DNA from: Phytophthora sp. 'mugwort'
Lineage: Eukaryota; Oomycota; Peronosporomycetes; Peronosporales; Peronosporaceae
Length of the DNA: 64,000 bases
Assembly: GCA_033558025.1 (NCBI GenBank)
Contig: JAUCEF010000007.1
Location: 9,300,001 to 9,364,000 of the forward strand
Reading direction: 5' to 3'
The notes beneath the pieces were generated by a model. It was not told the DNA's origin and ran no database searches. It worked only from the letters and a program-made list of their open reading frames with translations. Of this stretch, positions 35,911 to 48,855 are shown piece after piece (within the stretch, counting starts at the first letter, position 1; each line of letters begins with the position of its first letter). The position numbers and the translations under genes are program-made.

Positions 35911-37132
35911 GTACCTTCACGAAACTTACAGCAACTTAACACAAGCAACGCAAACTAGAATACACAAAAACACCCAAACAACAACAATGCGCAGGCACCC
36001 TCACACACACGTACCGTACCAACGATCGAACGAACGCCTGCATGAACATCTACAAAACACCCCTTCTCCCTCGGGAGCTCCATCTCAACGTTTGTCATGC
36101 ACCACAAAACCACGCCACGCATCGCCACCGGTACGACGCCATCTTAGACGCCACCACACGACCCCTCGCAACCCCCATGTCGAGATTATGATTGCAACGC
36201 GACGTGATCATACCAACATATATTATGGTTATCCCTGTAACGCCACCACCGAGCCTCTCGCACCTAGCTCAGTAAGCTTGCAGTGGACTGCCAGGACAAC
36301 ATCTCGTTCTTGTGCAAGGCGGTTGTCTGTGCCAAGCCGGCTCTCGTGTCAAACGGCTGAAGCATAGAGAACTGATCCGGGTCGAGTGCACACTTGAACA
36401 TTCGTTTGACACGTAGCGCAGTAACGATATGTTTGCAGTACTGCGTCGTTCTCGTCTGTGCGAAAGCGACACATTCTGTTGGAAAGCAAGTACCAGTACA
36501 AGAAATCCTGAAACCATACCCGCAGGCACAAACATGGCAAGTCGAGCCGGAGCGTAGCGGTGAAAAGTGCGCGGCTTCTGCTAGATGTTGATGGCCCATC
36601 CTGCTGCTCTTGCCACGCAAACCAGCTAGCCATCGGGTCAAATCTATTCTGTGGGATGCACATCGTCTTGTATATCATGAGACTGCTCACTACAAAAGGT
36701 TTCTGTGAGTATCGTGTCAGTCGAATACAAGTTAAGATATGTGCGGTAGAATTCACAATCTAGTCCGCGTGCTACTTCTAAAGTCCCACCGAGCCAGTCG
36801 CGACTGATCTATGTTGCAGATGATCTATCTGTCCGCTCAGTCGGCGTAATTCAGCGCCAATACGCTCTAGTCGTCGCACAGCTCGCGATCAAAAACGTGT
36901 GTACATAGCTTGCAAGCAATTGGACCAGCGTCAATGAAGCTTGGATGCAAGTGCTATGGTCTCAATCACGACGGACAAGAGAAGTCTAGCGCAAAAAGGC
37001 GGAGAATAAGCGCTGCTTGCGAGTACTGCCCCGTTACCCCGATGATCGCGGCACAAACGCAACAGCGGGCGAGCTGCGCACCATACGCACGCTCAAGTCC
37101 TTTGCGCCAACGCACGGTCGCAAAGAAGCAAG

Positions 37133-37205
37133 CACCCCCCGTGGGGCTCGAACCCACGACCACTGGCTTAAAAGGCCAGCGCTCTACCAACTGAGCTAGA
37201 CGGGT
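37133..37205 (-). tRNA. trnK-UUU: tRNA-Lys(UUU), copy 29
   Basis: Same sequence as copy 1. Unit 36237-37530 (1,294 bp) has 415G, 545A, 605T, 1074G, 1078A and 3A. Confidence 0.95.
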
Positions 37206-38426
37206 GTACCTTCACGAAACTTACAGCAACTTAACACAAGCAACGCAAACTAGAATACACAAAAACACCCAAACAACAACAATGCGCAGGCACCCTCACA
37301 CACACGTACGGTAACAACGATCGAACGAACGCCTGCATGAACATCTACAAACACCCCTTCTCCCTCGGGAGCTCCATCTCAACGTTTGTCATGCACCACA
37401 AAACCACGCCACGCATCGCCACCGGTACGACGCCATCTTAGACGCCACCACACGACCCCTCGCAACCCCCATGTCGAGATTATGATTGCAACGCGACGTG
37501 ATCATACCAACATATATTATGGTTATCCCTGTAACGCCACCACCGAGCCTCTCGCACCTAGCTCAGTAAGCTTGCAGTGGACTGCCAGGACAACATCTCG
37601 TTCTTGTGCAAGGCGGTTGTCTGTGCCAAGCCGGCTCTCGTGTCAAACGGCTGAAGCATAGAGAACTGATCCGGGTCGAGTGCACACTTGAACATTCGTT
37701 TGACACGTAGCGCAGTAACGATATGTTTGCAGTACTGCGTCGTTCTCGTCTGTGCGAAAGCGACACATTCTGTTGGAAAGCAAGTACCAGTACAAGAAAT
37801 CCTGAAACCATACCCGCAGGCACAAACATGGCAAGTCGAGCCGGAGCGTAGCGGTGAAAAGTGCGCGGCTTCTGCTAGATGTTGATGGCCCATCCTGCTG
37901 CTCTTGCCACGCAAACCAGCTAGCCATCGGGTCAAATCTATTCTTTGGGATGCACATCGTCTTGTATATCATGAGACTGCTCACTACAAAAGGTTTCTGT
38001 GAGTATCGTGTCAGTCGAATACAAGTTAAGATATGTGCGGTAGAATTCACAATCTAGTCCGCGTGCTACTTCTACAGTCCCACCGAGCCAGTCGCGACTG
38101 ATCTATGTTGCAGATGATCTATCTGTCCGCTCAGCCGGCGTAATTCAGCGCCAATACGCTCTAGTCGTCGCACAGCTCGCGATCAAAAACGTGTGTACAT
38201 AGCTTGCAAGCAATTGGACCAGCGTCAATGAAGCTTGGATGCAAGTGCTATGGTCTCAATCACGACGGACAAGAGAAGTCTAGCGCAAAAAGGCGGAGAA
38301 TAAGCGCTGCTTGCGAGTACTGCCCCGTTACCCCGATGATCGCGGCACAAACGCAACAGCGGGCGAGCTGCGCACCATACGCACGCTCAAGTCCTTTGCG
38401 CCAACGCACGGTCGCAAAGAAGCAAG

Positions 38427-38499
38427 CACCCCCCGTGGGGCTCGAACCCACGACCACTGGCTTAAAAGGCCAGCGCTCTACCAACTGAGCTAGACGGGT
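38427..38499 (-). tRNA. trnK-UUU: tRNA-Lys(UUU), copy 30
   Basis: Same sequence as copy 1. Unit 37531-38825 (1,295 bp) repeats the pattern of unit 28. Confidence 0.95.
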
Positions 38500-39721
38500 G
38501 TACCTTCACGAAACTTACAGCAACTTAACACAAGCAACGCAAACTAGAATACACAAAAACACCCAAACAACAACAATGCGCAGGCACCCTCACACACACG
38601 TACCGTACCAACGATCGAACGAACGCCTGCATGAACATCTACAAAACACCCCTTCTCCCTCGGGAGCTCCATCTCAACGTTTGTCATGCACCACAAAACC
38701 ACGCCACGCATCGCCACCGGTACGACGCCATCTTAGACGCCACCACACGACCCCTCGCAACCCCCATGTCGAGATTATGATTGCAACGCGACGTGATCAT
38801 ACCAACATATATTATGGTTATCCCTGTAACGCCACCACCGAGCCTCTCGCACCTAGCTCAGTAAGCTTGCAGTGGACTGCCAGGACAACATCTCGTTCTT
38901 GTGCAAGGCGGTTGTCTGTGCCAAGCCGGCTCTCGTGTCAAACGGCTGAAGCATAGAGAACTGATCCGGGTCGAGTGCACACTTGAACATTCGTTTGACA
39001 CGTAGCGCAGTAACGATATGTTTGCAGTACTGCGTCGTTCTCGTCTGTGCGAAAGCGACACATTCTGTTGGAAAGCAAGTACCAGTACAAGAAATCCTGA
39101 AACCACACCCGCAGGCACAAACATGGCAAGTCGAGCCGGAGCGTAGCGGTGAAAAGTGCGCGGCTTCTGCTAGATGTTGATGGCCCATCCTGCTGCTCTT
39201 GCCACGCAAACCAGCTAGCCATCGGGTCAAATCTATTCTGTGGGATGCACATCGTCTTGTATATCATGAGACTGCTCACTACAAAAGGTTTCTGTGAGTA
39301 TCGTGTCAGTCGAATACAAGTTAAGATATGTGCGGTAGAATTCACAATCTAGTCCGCGTGCTACTTCTAAAGTCCCACCGAGCCAGTCGCGACTGATCTA
39401 TGTTGCAGATGATCTATCTGTCCGCTCAGTCGGCGTAATTCAGCGCCAATACGCTCTAGTCGTCGCACAGCTCGCGATCAAAAACGTGTGTACATAGCTT
39501 GCAAGCAATTGGACCAGCGTCAATGAAGCTTGGATGCAAGTGCTATGGTCTCAATCACGACGGACAAGAGAAGTCTAGCGCAAAAAGGCGGAGAATAAGC
39601 GCTGCTTGCGAGTACTGCCCCGTTACCCCGATGATCGCGGCACAAACGCAACAGCGGGCGAGCTGCGCACCATACGCACGCTCAAGTCCTTTGCGCCAAC
39701 GCACGGTCGCAAAGAAGCAAG

Positions 39722-39794
39722 CACCCCCCGTGGGGCTCGAACCCACGACCACTGGCTTAAAAGGCCAGCGCTCTACCAACTGAGCTAGACGGGT
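39722..39794 (-). tRNA. trnK-UUU: tRNA-Lys(UUU), copy 31
   Basis: Same sequence as copy 1. Unit 38826-40119 (1,294 bp) repeats the pattern of unit 29 except for 281C, a form otherwise seen in units 17, 18, 20 and 22. Confidence 0.95.
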
Positions 39795-41015
39795 GTACCT
39801 TCACGAAACTTACAGCAACTTAACACAAGCAACGCAAACTAGAATACACAAAAACACCCAAACAACAACAATGCGCAGGCACCCTCACACACACGTACGG
39901 TAACAACGATCGAACGAACGCCTGCATGAACATCTACAAACACCCCTTCTCCCTCGGGAGCTCCATCTCAACGTTTGTCATGCACCACAAAACCACGCCA
40001 CGCATCGCCACCGGTACGACGCCATCTTAGACGCCACCACACGACCCCTCGCAACCCCCATGTCGAGATTATGATTGCAACGCGACGTGATCATACCAAC
40101 ATATATTATGGTTATCCCTGTAACGCCACCACCGAGCCTCTCGCACCTAGCTCAGTAAGCTTGCAGTGGACTGCCAGGACAACATCTCGTTCTTGTGCAA
40201 GGCGGTTGTCTGTGCCAAGCCGGCTCTCGTGTCAAACGGCTGAAGCATAGAGAACTGATCCGGGTCGAGTGCACACTTGAACATTCGTTTGACACGTAGC
40301 GCAGTAACGATATGTTTGCAGTACTGCGTCGTTCTCGTCTGTGCGAAAGCGACACATTCTGTTGGAAAGCAAGTACCAGTACAAGAAATCCTGAAACCAT
40401 ACCCGCAGGCACAAACATGGCAAGTCGAGCCGGAGCGTAGCGGTGAAAAGTGCGCGGCTTCTGCTAGATGTTGATGGCCCATCCTGCTGCTCTTGCCACG
40501 CAAACCAGCTAGCCATCGGGTCAAATCTATTCTTTGGGATGCACATCGTCTTGTATATCATGAGACTGCTCACTACAAAAGGTTTCTGTGAGTATCGTGT
40601 CAGTCGAATACAAGTTAAGATATGTGCGGTAGAATTCACAATCTAGTCCGCGTGCTACTTCTACAGTCCCACCGAGCCAGTCGCGACTGATCTATGTTGC
40701 AGATGATCTATCTGTCCGCTCAGCCGGCGTAATTCAGCGCCAATACGCTCTAGTCGTCGCACAGCTCGCGATCAAAAACGTGTGTACATAGCTTGCAAGC
40801 AATTGGACCAGCGTCAATGAAGCTTGGATGCAAGTGCTATGGTCTCAATCACGACGGACAAGAGAAGTCTAGCGCAAAAAGGCGGAGAATAAGCGCTGCT
40901 TGCGAGTACTGCCCCGTTACCCCGATGATCGCGGCACAAACGCAACAGCGGGCGAGCTGCGCACCATACGCACGCTCAAGTCCTTTGCGCCAACGCACGG
41001 TCGCAAAGAAGCAAG

Positions 41016-41088
41016 CACCCCCCGTGGGGCTCGAACCCACGACCACTGGCTTAAAAGGCCAGCGCTCTACCAACTGAGCTAGACGGGT
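41016..41088 (-). tRNA. trnK-UUU: tRNA-Lys(UUU), copy 32
   Basis: Same sequence as copy 1. Unit 40120-41414 (1,295 bp) repeats the pattern of units 28 and 30. Confidence 0.95.
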
Positions 41089-42310
41089 GTACCTTCACGA
41101 AACTTACAGCAACTTAACACAAGCAACGCAAACTAGAATACACAAAAACACCCAAACAACAACAATGCGCAGGCACCCTCACACACACGTACCGTACCAA
41201 CGATCGAACGAACGCCTGCATGAACATCTACAAAACACCCCTTCTCCCTCGGGAGCTCCATCTCAACGTTTGTCATGCACCACAAAACCACGCCACGCAT
41301 CGCCACCGGTACGACGCCATCTTAGACGCCACCACACGACCCCTCGCAACCCCCATGTCGAGATTATGATTGCAACGCGACGTGATCATACCAACATATA
41401 TTATGGTTATCCCTGTAACGCCACCACCGAGCCTCTCGCACCTAGCTCAGTAAGCTTGCAGTGGACTGCCAGGACAACATCTCGTTCTTGTGCAAGGCGG
41501 TTGTCTGTGCCAAGCCGGCTCTCGTGTCAAACGGCTGAAGCATAGAGAACTGATCCGGGTCGAGTGCACACTTGAACATTCGTTTGACACGTAGCGCAGT
41601 AACGATATGTTTGCAGTACTGCGTCGTTCTCGTCTGTGCGAAAGCGACACATTCTGTTGGAAAGCAAGTACCAGTACAAGAAATCCTGAAACCATACCCG
41701 CAGGCACAAACATGGCAAGTCGAGCCGGAGCGTAGCGGTGAAAAGTGCGCGGCTTCTGCTAGATGTTGATGGCCCATCCTGCTGCTCTTGCCACGCAAAC
41801 CAGCTAGCCATCGGGTCAAATCTATTCTGTGGGATGCACATCGTCTTGTATATCATGAGACTGCTCACTACAAAAGGTTTCTGTGAGTATCGTGTCAGTC
41901 GAATACAAGTTAAGATATGTGCGGTAGAATTCACAATCTAGTCCGCGTGCTACTTCTAAAGTCCCACCGAGCCAGTCGCGACTGATCTATGTTGCAGATG
42001 ATCTATCTGTCCGCTCAGTCGGCGTAATTCAGCGCCAATACGCTCTAGTCGTCGCACAGCTCGCGATCAAAAACGTGTGTACATAGCTTGCAAGCAATTG
42101 GACCAGCGTCAATGAAGCTTGGATGCAAGTGCTATGGTCTCAATCACGACGGACAAGAGAAGTCTAGCGCAAAAAGGCGGAGAATAAGCGCTGCTTGCGA
42201 GTACTGCCCCGTTACCCCGATGATCGCGGCACAAACGCAACAGCGGGCGAGCTGCGCACCATACGCACGCTCAAGTCCTTTGCGCCAACGCACGGTCGCA
42301 AAGAAGCAAG

Positions 42311-42383
42311 CACCCCCCGTGGGGCTCGAACCCACGACCACTGGCTTAAAAGGCCAGCGCTCTACCAACTGAGCTAGACGGGT
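42311..42383 (-). tRNA. trnK-UUU: tRNA-Lys(UUU), copy 33
   Basis: Same sequence as copy 1. Unit 41415-42709 (1,295 bp) begins like units 29 and 31 (415G, 545A, 605T) but ends with 1074C, 1078C and 4A. A switch of type lies between 605 and 1074. Confidence 0.95.
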
Positions 42384-43605
42384 GTACCTTCACGAAACTT
42401 ACAGCAACTTAACACAAGCAACGCAAACTAGAATACACAAAAACACCCAAACAACAACAATGCGCAGGCACCCTCACACACACGTACCGTACCAACGATC
42501 GAACGAACGCCTGCATGAACATCTACAAAACACCCCTTCTCCCTCGGGAGCTCCATCTCAACGTTTGTCATGCACCACAAAACCACGCCACGCATCGCCA
42601 CCGGTACGACGCCATCTTAGACGCCACCACACGACCCCTCGCAACCCCCATGTCGAGATTATGATTGCAACGCGACGTGATCATACCAACATATATTATG
42701 GTTATCCCTGTAACGCCACCACCGAGCCTCTCGCACCTAGCTCAGTAAGCTTGCAGTGGACTGCCAGGACAACATCTCGTTCTTGTGCAAGGCGGTTGTC
42801 TGTGCCAAGCCGGCTCTCGTGTCAAACGGCTGAAGCATAGAGAACTGATCCGGGTCGAGTGCACACTTGAACATTCGTTTGACACGTAGCGCAGTAACGA
42901 TATGTTTGCAGTACTGCGTCGTTCTCGTCTGTGCGAAAGCGACACATTCTGTTGGAAAGCAAGTACCAGTACAAGAAATCCTGAAACCATACCCGCAGGC
43001 ACAAACATGGCAAGTCGAGCCGGAGCGTAGCGGTGAAAAGTGCGCGGCTTCTGCTAGATGTTGATGGCCCATCCTGCTGCTCTTGCCACGCAAACCAGCT
43101 AGCCATCGGGTCAAATCTATTCTGTGGGATGCACATCGTCTTGTATATCATGAGACTGCTCACTACAAAAGGTTTCTGTGAGTATCGTGTCAGTCGAATA
43201 CAAGTTAAGATATGTGCGGTAGAATTCACAATCTAGTCCGCGTGCTACTTCTACAGTCCCACCGAGCCAGTCGCGACTGATCTATGTTGCAGATGATCTA
43301 TCTGTCCGCTCAGCCGGCGTAATTCAGCGCCAATACGCTCTAGTCGTCGCACAGCTCGCGATCAAAAACGTGTGTATATAGCTTGCAAGCAATTGGACCA
43401 GCGTCAATGAAGCTTGGATGCAAGTGCTATGGTCTCAATCACGACGGACAAGAGAAGTCTAGCGCAAAAAGGCGGAGAATAAGCGCTGCTTGCGAGTACT
43501 GCCCCGTTACCCCGATGATCGCGGCACAAACGCAACAGCGGGCGAGCTGCGCACCATACGCACGCTCAAGTCCTTTGCGCCAACGCACGGTCGCAAAGAA
43601 GCAAG

Positions 43606-43678
43606 CACCCCCCGTGGGGCTCGAACCCACGACCACTGGCTTAAAAGGCCAGCGCTCTACCAACTGAGCTAGACGGGT
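43606..43678 (-). tRNA. trnK-UUU: tRNA-Lys(UUU), copy 34
   Basis: Same sequence as copy 1. Unit 42710-44003 (1,294 bp) has 415G, 545C, 605C, 668T, G1083 deleted and 4A. It matches unit 35 at every site compared. Confidence 0.95.
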
Positions 43679-44899
43679 GTACCTTCACGAAACTTACAGC
43701 AACTTAACACAAGCAACGCAAACTAGAATACACAAAAACACCCAAACAACAACAATGCGCAGGCACCCTCACACACACGTACCGTACCAACATCGAACGA
43801 ACGCCTGCATGAACATCTACAAAACACCCCTTCTCCCTCGGGAGCTCCATCTCAACGTTTGTCATGCACCACAAAACCACGCCACGCATCGCCACCGGTA
43901 CGACGCCATCTTAGACGCCACCACACGACCCCTCGCAACCCCCATGTCGAGATTATGATTGCAACGCGACGTGATCATACCAACATATATTATGGTTATC
44001 CCTGTAACGCCACCACCGAGCCTCTCGCACCTAGCTCAGTAAGCTTGCAGTGGACTGCCAGGACAACATCTCGTTCTTGTGCAAGGCGGTTGTCTGTGCC
44101 AAGCCGGCTCTCGTGTCAAACGGCTGAAGCATAGAGAACTGATCCGGGTCGAGTGCACACTTGAACATTCGTTTGACACGTAGCGCAGTAACGATATGTT
44201 TGCAGTACTGCGTCGTTCTCGTCTGTGCGAAAGCGACACATTCTGTTGGAAAGCAAGTACCAGTACAAGAAATCCTGAAACCATACCCGCAGGCACAAAC
44301 ATGGCAAGTCGAGCCGGAGCGTAGCGGTGAAAAGTGCGCGGCTTCTGCTAGATGTTGATGGCCCATCCTGCTGCTCTTGCCACGCAAACCAGCTAGCCAT
44401 CGGGTCAAATCTATTCTGTGGGATGCACATCGTCTTGTATATCATGAGACTGCTCACTACAAAAGGTTTCTGTGAGTATCGTGTCAGTCGAATACAAGTT
44501 AAGATATGTGCGGTAGAATTCACAATCTAGTCCGCGTGCTACTTCTACAGTCCCACCGAGCCAGTCGCGACTGATCTATGTTGCAGATGATCTATCTGTC
44601 CGCTCAGCCGGCGTAATTCAGCGCCAATACGCTCTAGTCGTCGCACAGCTCGCGATCAAAAACGTGTGTATATAGCTTGCAAGCAATTGGACCAGCGTCA
44701 ATGAAGCTTGGATGCAAGTGCTATGGTCTCAATCACGACGGACAAGAGAAGTCTAGCGCAAAAAGGCGGAGAATAAGCGCTGCTTGCGAGTACTGCCCCG
44801 TTACCCCGATGATCGCGGCACAAACGCAACAGCGGGCGAGCTGCGCACCATACGCACGCTCAAGTCCTTTGCGCCAACGCACGGTCGCAAAGAAGCAAG

Positions 44900-44972
44900 C
44901 ACCCCCCGTGGGGCTCGAACCCACGACCACTGGCTTAAAAGGCCAGCGCTCTACCAACTGAGCTAGACGGGT
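44900..44972 (-). tRNA. trnK-UUU: tRNA-Lys(UUU), copy 35
   Basis: Same sequence as copy 1. Unit 44004-45297 (1,294 bp) is apparently a recent duplicate of unit 34. Confidence 0.95.
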
Positions 44973-46193
44973 GTACCTTCACGAAACTTACAGCAACTTA
45001 ACACAAGCAACGCAAACTAGAATACACAAAAACACCCAAACAACAACAATGCGCAGGCACCCTCACACACACGTACCGTACCAACATCGAACGAACGCCT
45101 GCATGAACATCTACAAAACACCCCTTCTCCCTCGGGAGCTCCATCTCAACGTTTGTCATGCACCACAAAACCACGCCACGCATCGCCACCGGTACGACGC
45201 CATCTTAGACGCCACCACACGACCCCTCGCAACCCCCATGTCGAGATTATGATTGCAACGCGACGTGATCATACCAACATATATTATGGTTATCCCTGTA
45301 ACGCCACCACCGAGCCTCTCGCACCTAGCTCAGTAAGCTTGCAGTGGACTGCCAGGACAACATCTCGTTCTTGTGCAAGGCGGTTGTCTGTGCCAAGCCG
45401 GCTCTCGTGTCAAACGGCTGAAGCATAGAGAACTGATCCGGGTCGAGTGCACACTTGAACATTCGTTTGACACGTAGCGCAGTAACGATATGTTTGCAGT
45501 ACTGCGTCGTTCTCGTCTGTGCGAAAGCGACACATTCTGTTGGAAAGCAAGTACCAGTACAAGAAATCCTGAAACCATACCCGCAGGCACAAACATGGCA
45601 AGTCGAGCCGGAGCGTAGCGGTGAAAAGTGCGCGGCTTCTGCTAGATGTTGATGGCCCATCCTGCTGCTCTTGCCACGCAAACCAGCTAGCCATCGGGTC
45701 AAATCTATTCTGTGGGATGCACATCGTCTTGTATATCATGAGACTGCTCACTACAAAAGGTTTCTGTGAGTATCGTGTCAGTCGAATACAAGTTAAGATA
45801 TGTGCGGTAGAATTCACAATCTAGTCCGCGTGCTACTTCTAAAGTCCCACCGAGCCAGTCGCGACTGATCTATGTTGCAGATGATCTATCTGTCCGCTCA
45901 GTCGGCGTAATTCAGCGCCAATACGCTCTAGTCGTCGCACAGCTCGCGATCAAAAACGTGTGTACATAGCTTGCAAGCAATTGGACCAGCGTCAATGAAG
46001 CTTGGATGCAAGTGCTATGGTCTCAATCACGACGGACAAGAGAAGTCTAGCGCAAAAAGGCGGAGAATAAGCGCTGCTTGCGAGTACTGCCCCGTTACCC
46101 CGATGATCGCGGCACAAACGCAACAGCGGGCGAGCTGCGCACCATACGCACGCTCAAGTCCTTTGCGCCAACGCACGGTCGCAAAGAAGCAAG

Positions 46194-46265
46194 CACCCCC
46201 CGTGGGGCTCGAACCACGACCACTGGCTTAAAAGGCCAGCGCTCTACCAACTGAGCTAGACGGGT
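46194..46265 (-). tRNA. tRNA-Lys(UUU), copy 36, T stem damaged by a 1-base deletion
   Basis: This is the only copy whose tRNA differs. On the plus strand gaacccacg has become gaaccacg near 46214, so one G is missing from the 5' strand of the T stem (GTGG in place of GTGGG). The gene is 72 nt. The T stem loses a pair or must shift register, and tertiary contacts of the T loop would be disturbed. It is probably a non-functional copy unless the base is a homopolymer sequencing error. The A box and anticodon are intact. Unit 45298-46591 (1,294 bp) has 415G, 545A, 605T and 4A. Confidence 0.75.
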
Positions 46266-47487
46266 GTACCTTCACGAAACTTACAGCAACTTAACACAAG
46301 CAACGCAAACTAGAATACACAAAAACACCCAAACAACAACAATGCGCAGGCACCCTCACACACACGTACCGTACCAACGATCGAACGAACGCCTGCATGA
46401 ACATCTACAAAACACCCCTTCTCCCTCGGGAGCTCCATCTCAACGTTTGTCATGCACCACAAAACCACGCCACGCATCGCCACCGGTACGACGCCATCTT
46501 AGACGCCACCACACGACCCCTCGCAACCCCCATGTCGAGATTATGATTGCAACGCGACGTGATCATACCAACATATATTATGGTTATCCCTGTAACGCCA
46601 CCACCGAGCCTCTCGCACCTAGCTCAGTAAGCTTGCAGTGGACTGCCAGGACAACATCTCGTTCTTGTGCAAGGCGGTTGTCTGTGCCAAGCCGGCTCTC
46701 GTGTCAAACGGCTGAAGCATAGAGAACTGATCCGGGTCGAGTGCACACTTGAACATTCGTTTGACACGTAGCGCAGTAACGATATGTTTGCAGTACTGCG
46801 TCGTTCTCGTCTGTGCGAAAGCGACACATTCTGTTGGAAAGCAAGTACCAGTACAAGAAATCCTGAAACCATACCCGCAGGCACAAACATGGCAAGTCGA
46901 GCCGGAGCGTAGCGGTGAAAAGTGCGCGGCTTCTGCTAGATGTTGATGGCCCATCCTGCTGCTCTTGCCACGCAAACCAGCTAGCCATCGGGTCAAATCT
47001 ATTCTTTGGGATGCACATCGTCTTGTATATCATGAGACTGCTCACTACAAAAGGTTTCTGTGAGTATCGTGTCAGTCGAATACAAGTTAAGATATGTGCG
47101 GTAGAATTCACAATCTAGTCCGCGTGCTACTTCTACAGTCCCACCGAGCCAGTCGCGACTGATCTATGTTGCAGATGATCTATCTGTCCGCTCAGCCGGC
47201 GTAATTCAGCGCCAATACGCTCTAGTCGTCGCACAGCTCGCGATCAAAAACGTGTGTACATAGCTTGCAAGCAATTGGACCAGCGTCAATGAAGCTTGGA
47301 TGCAAGTGCTATGGTCTCAATCACGACGGACAAGAGAAGTCTAGCGCAAAAAGGCGGAGAATAAGCGCTGCTTGCGAGTACTGCCCCGTTACCCCGATGA
47401 TCGCGGCACAAACGCAACAGCGGGCGAGCTGCGCACCATACGCACGCTCAAGTCCTTTGCGCCAACGCACGGTCGCAAAGAAGCAAG

Positions 47488-47560
47488 CACCCCCCGTGGG
47501 GCTCGAACCCACGACCACTGGCTTAAAAGGCCAGCGCTCTACCAACTGAGCTAGACGGGT
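47488..47560 (-). tRNA. trnK-UUU: tRNA-Lys(UUU), copy 37
   Basis: Same sequence as copy 1. Unit 46592-47886 (1,295 bp) has 415T, 545C, 605C and 4A, as in units 28, 30 and 32. Confidence 0.95.
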
Positions 47561-48782
47561 GTACCTTCACGAAACTTACAGCAACTTAACACAAGCAACG
47601 CAAACTAGAATACACAAAAACACCCAAACAACAACAATGCGCAGGCACCCTCACACACACGTACCGTACCAACGATCGAACGAACGCCTGCATGAACATC
47701 TACAAAACACCCCTTCTCCCTCGGGAGCTCCATCTCAACGTTTGTCATGCACCACAAAACCACGCCACGCATCGCCACCGGTACGACGCCATCTTAGACG
47801 CCACCACACGACCCCTCGCAACCCCCATGTCGAGATTATGATTGCAACGCGACGTGATCATACCAACATATATTATGGTTATCCCTGTAACGCCACCACC
47901 GAGCCTCTCGCACCTAGCTCAGTAAGCTTGCAGTGGACTGCCAGGACAACATCTCGTTCTTGTGCAAGGCGGTTGTCTGTGCCAAGCCGGCTCTCGTGTC
48001 AAACGGCTGAAGCATAGAGAACTGATCCGGGTCGAGTGCACACTTGAACATTCGTTTGACACGTAGCGCAGTAACGATATGTTTGCAGTACTGCGTCGTT
48101 CTCGTCTGTGCGAAAGCGACACATTCTGTTGGAAAGCAAGTACCAGTACAAGAAATCCTGAAACCATACCCGCAGGCACAAACATGGCAAGTCGAGCCGG
48201 AGCGTAGCGGTGAAAAGTGCGCGGCTTCTGCTAGATGTTGATGGCCCATCCTGCTGCTCTTGCCACGCAAACCAGCTAGCCATCGGGTCAAATCTATTCT
48301 GTGGGATGCACATCGTCTTGTATATCATGAGACTGCTCACTACAAAAGGTTTCTGTGAGTATCGTGTCAGTCGAATACAAGTTAAGATATGTGCGGTAGA
48401 ATTCACAATCTAGTCCGCGTGCTACTTCTAAAGTCCCACCGAGCCAGTCGCGACTGATCTATGTTGCAGATGATCTATCTGTCCGCTCAGTCGGCGTAAT
48501 TCAGCGCCAATACGCTCTAGTCGTCGCACAGCTCGCGATCAAAAACGTGTGTACATAGCTTGCAAGCAATTGGACCAGCGTCAATGAAGCTTGGATGCAA
48601 GTGCTATGGTCTCAATCACGACGGACAAGAGAAGTCTAGCGCAAAAAGGCGGAGAATAAGCGCTGCTTGCGAGTACTGCCCCGTTACCCCGATGATCGCG
48701 GCACAAACGCAACAGCGGGCGAGCTGCGCACCATACGCACGCTCAAGTCCTTTGCGCCAACGCACGGTCGCAAAGAAGCAAG

Positions 48783-48855
48783 CACCCCCCGTGGGGCTCG
48801 AACCCACGACCACTGGCTTAAAAGGCCAGCGCTCTACCAACTGAGCTAGACGGGT
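48783..48855 (-). tRNA. trnK-UUU: tRNA-Lys(UUU), copy 38
   Basis: Same sequence as copy 1. Unit 47887-49181 (1,295 bp) has 415G, 545A, 605T and 4A. Confidence 0.95.

Larger units (their letters stand above)
34942..40119. repeat. Higher-order repeat: two copies of a 2,589-bp unit pair
   Basis: Units 28 and 30 (415T, 545C, 605C, 4A) alternate with units 29 and 31 (415G, 545A, 605T, 1074G, 1078A, 3A). Pairs 34942-37530 and 37531-40119 are both 2,589 bp. Unit 32 and the first half of unit 33 continue the alternation to about 42,000. Only 281C in unit 31 breaks it. Confidence 0.8.
42710..45297. repeat. Adjacent duplicate units 34 and 35
   Basis: Both units are 1,294 bp and share the uncommon set 605C, 668T and G1083 deleted. 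The same set reappears in unit 48, so the type was either copied at a distance or is older than the pairs around it. Confidence 0.75.
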
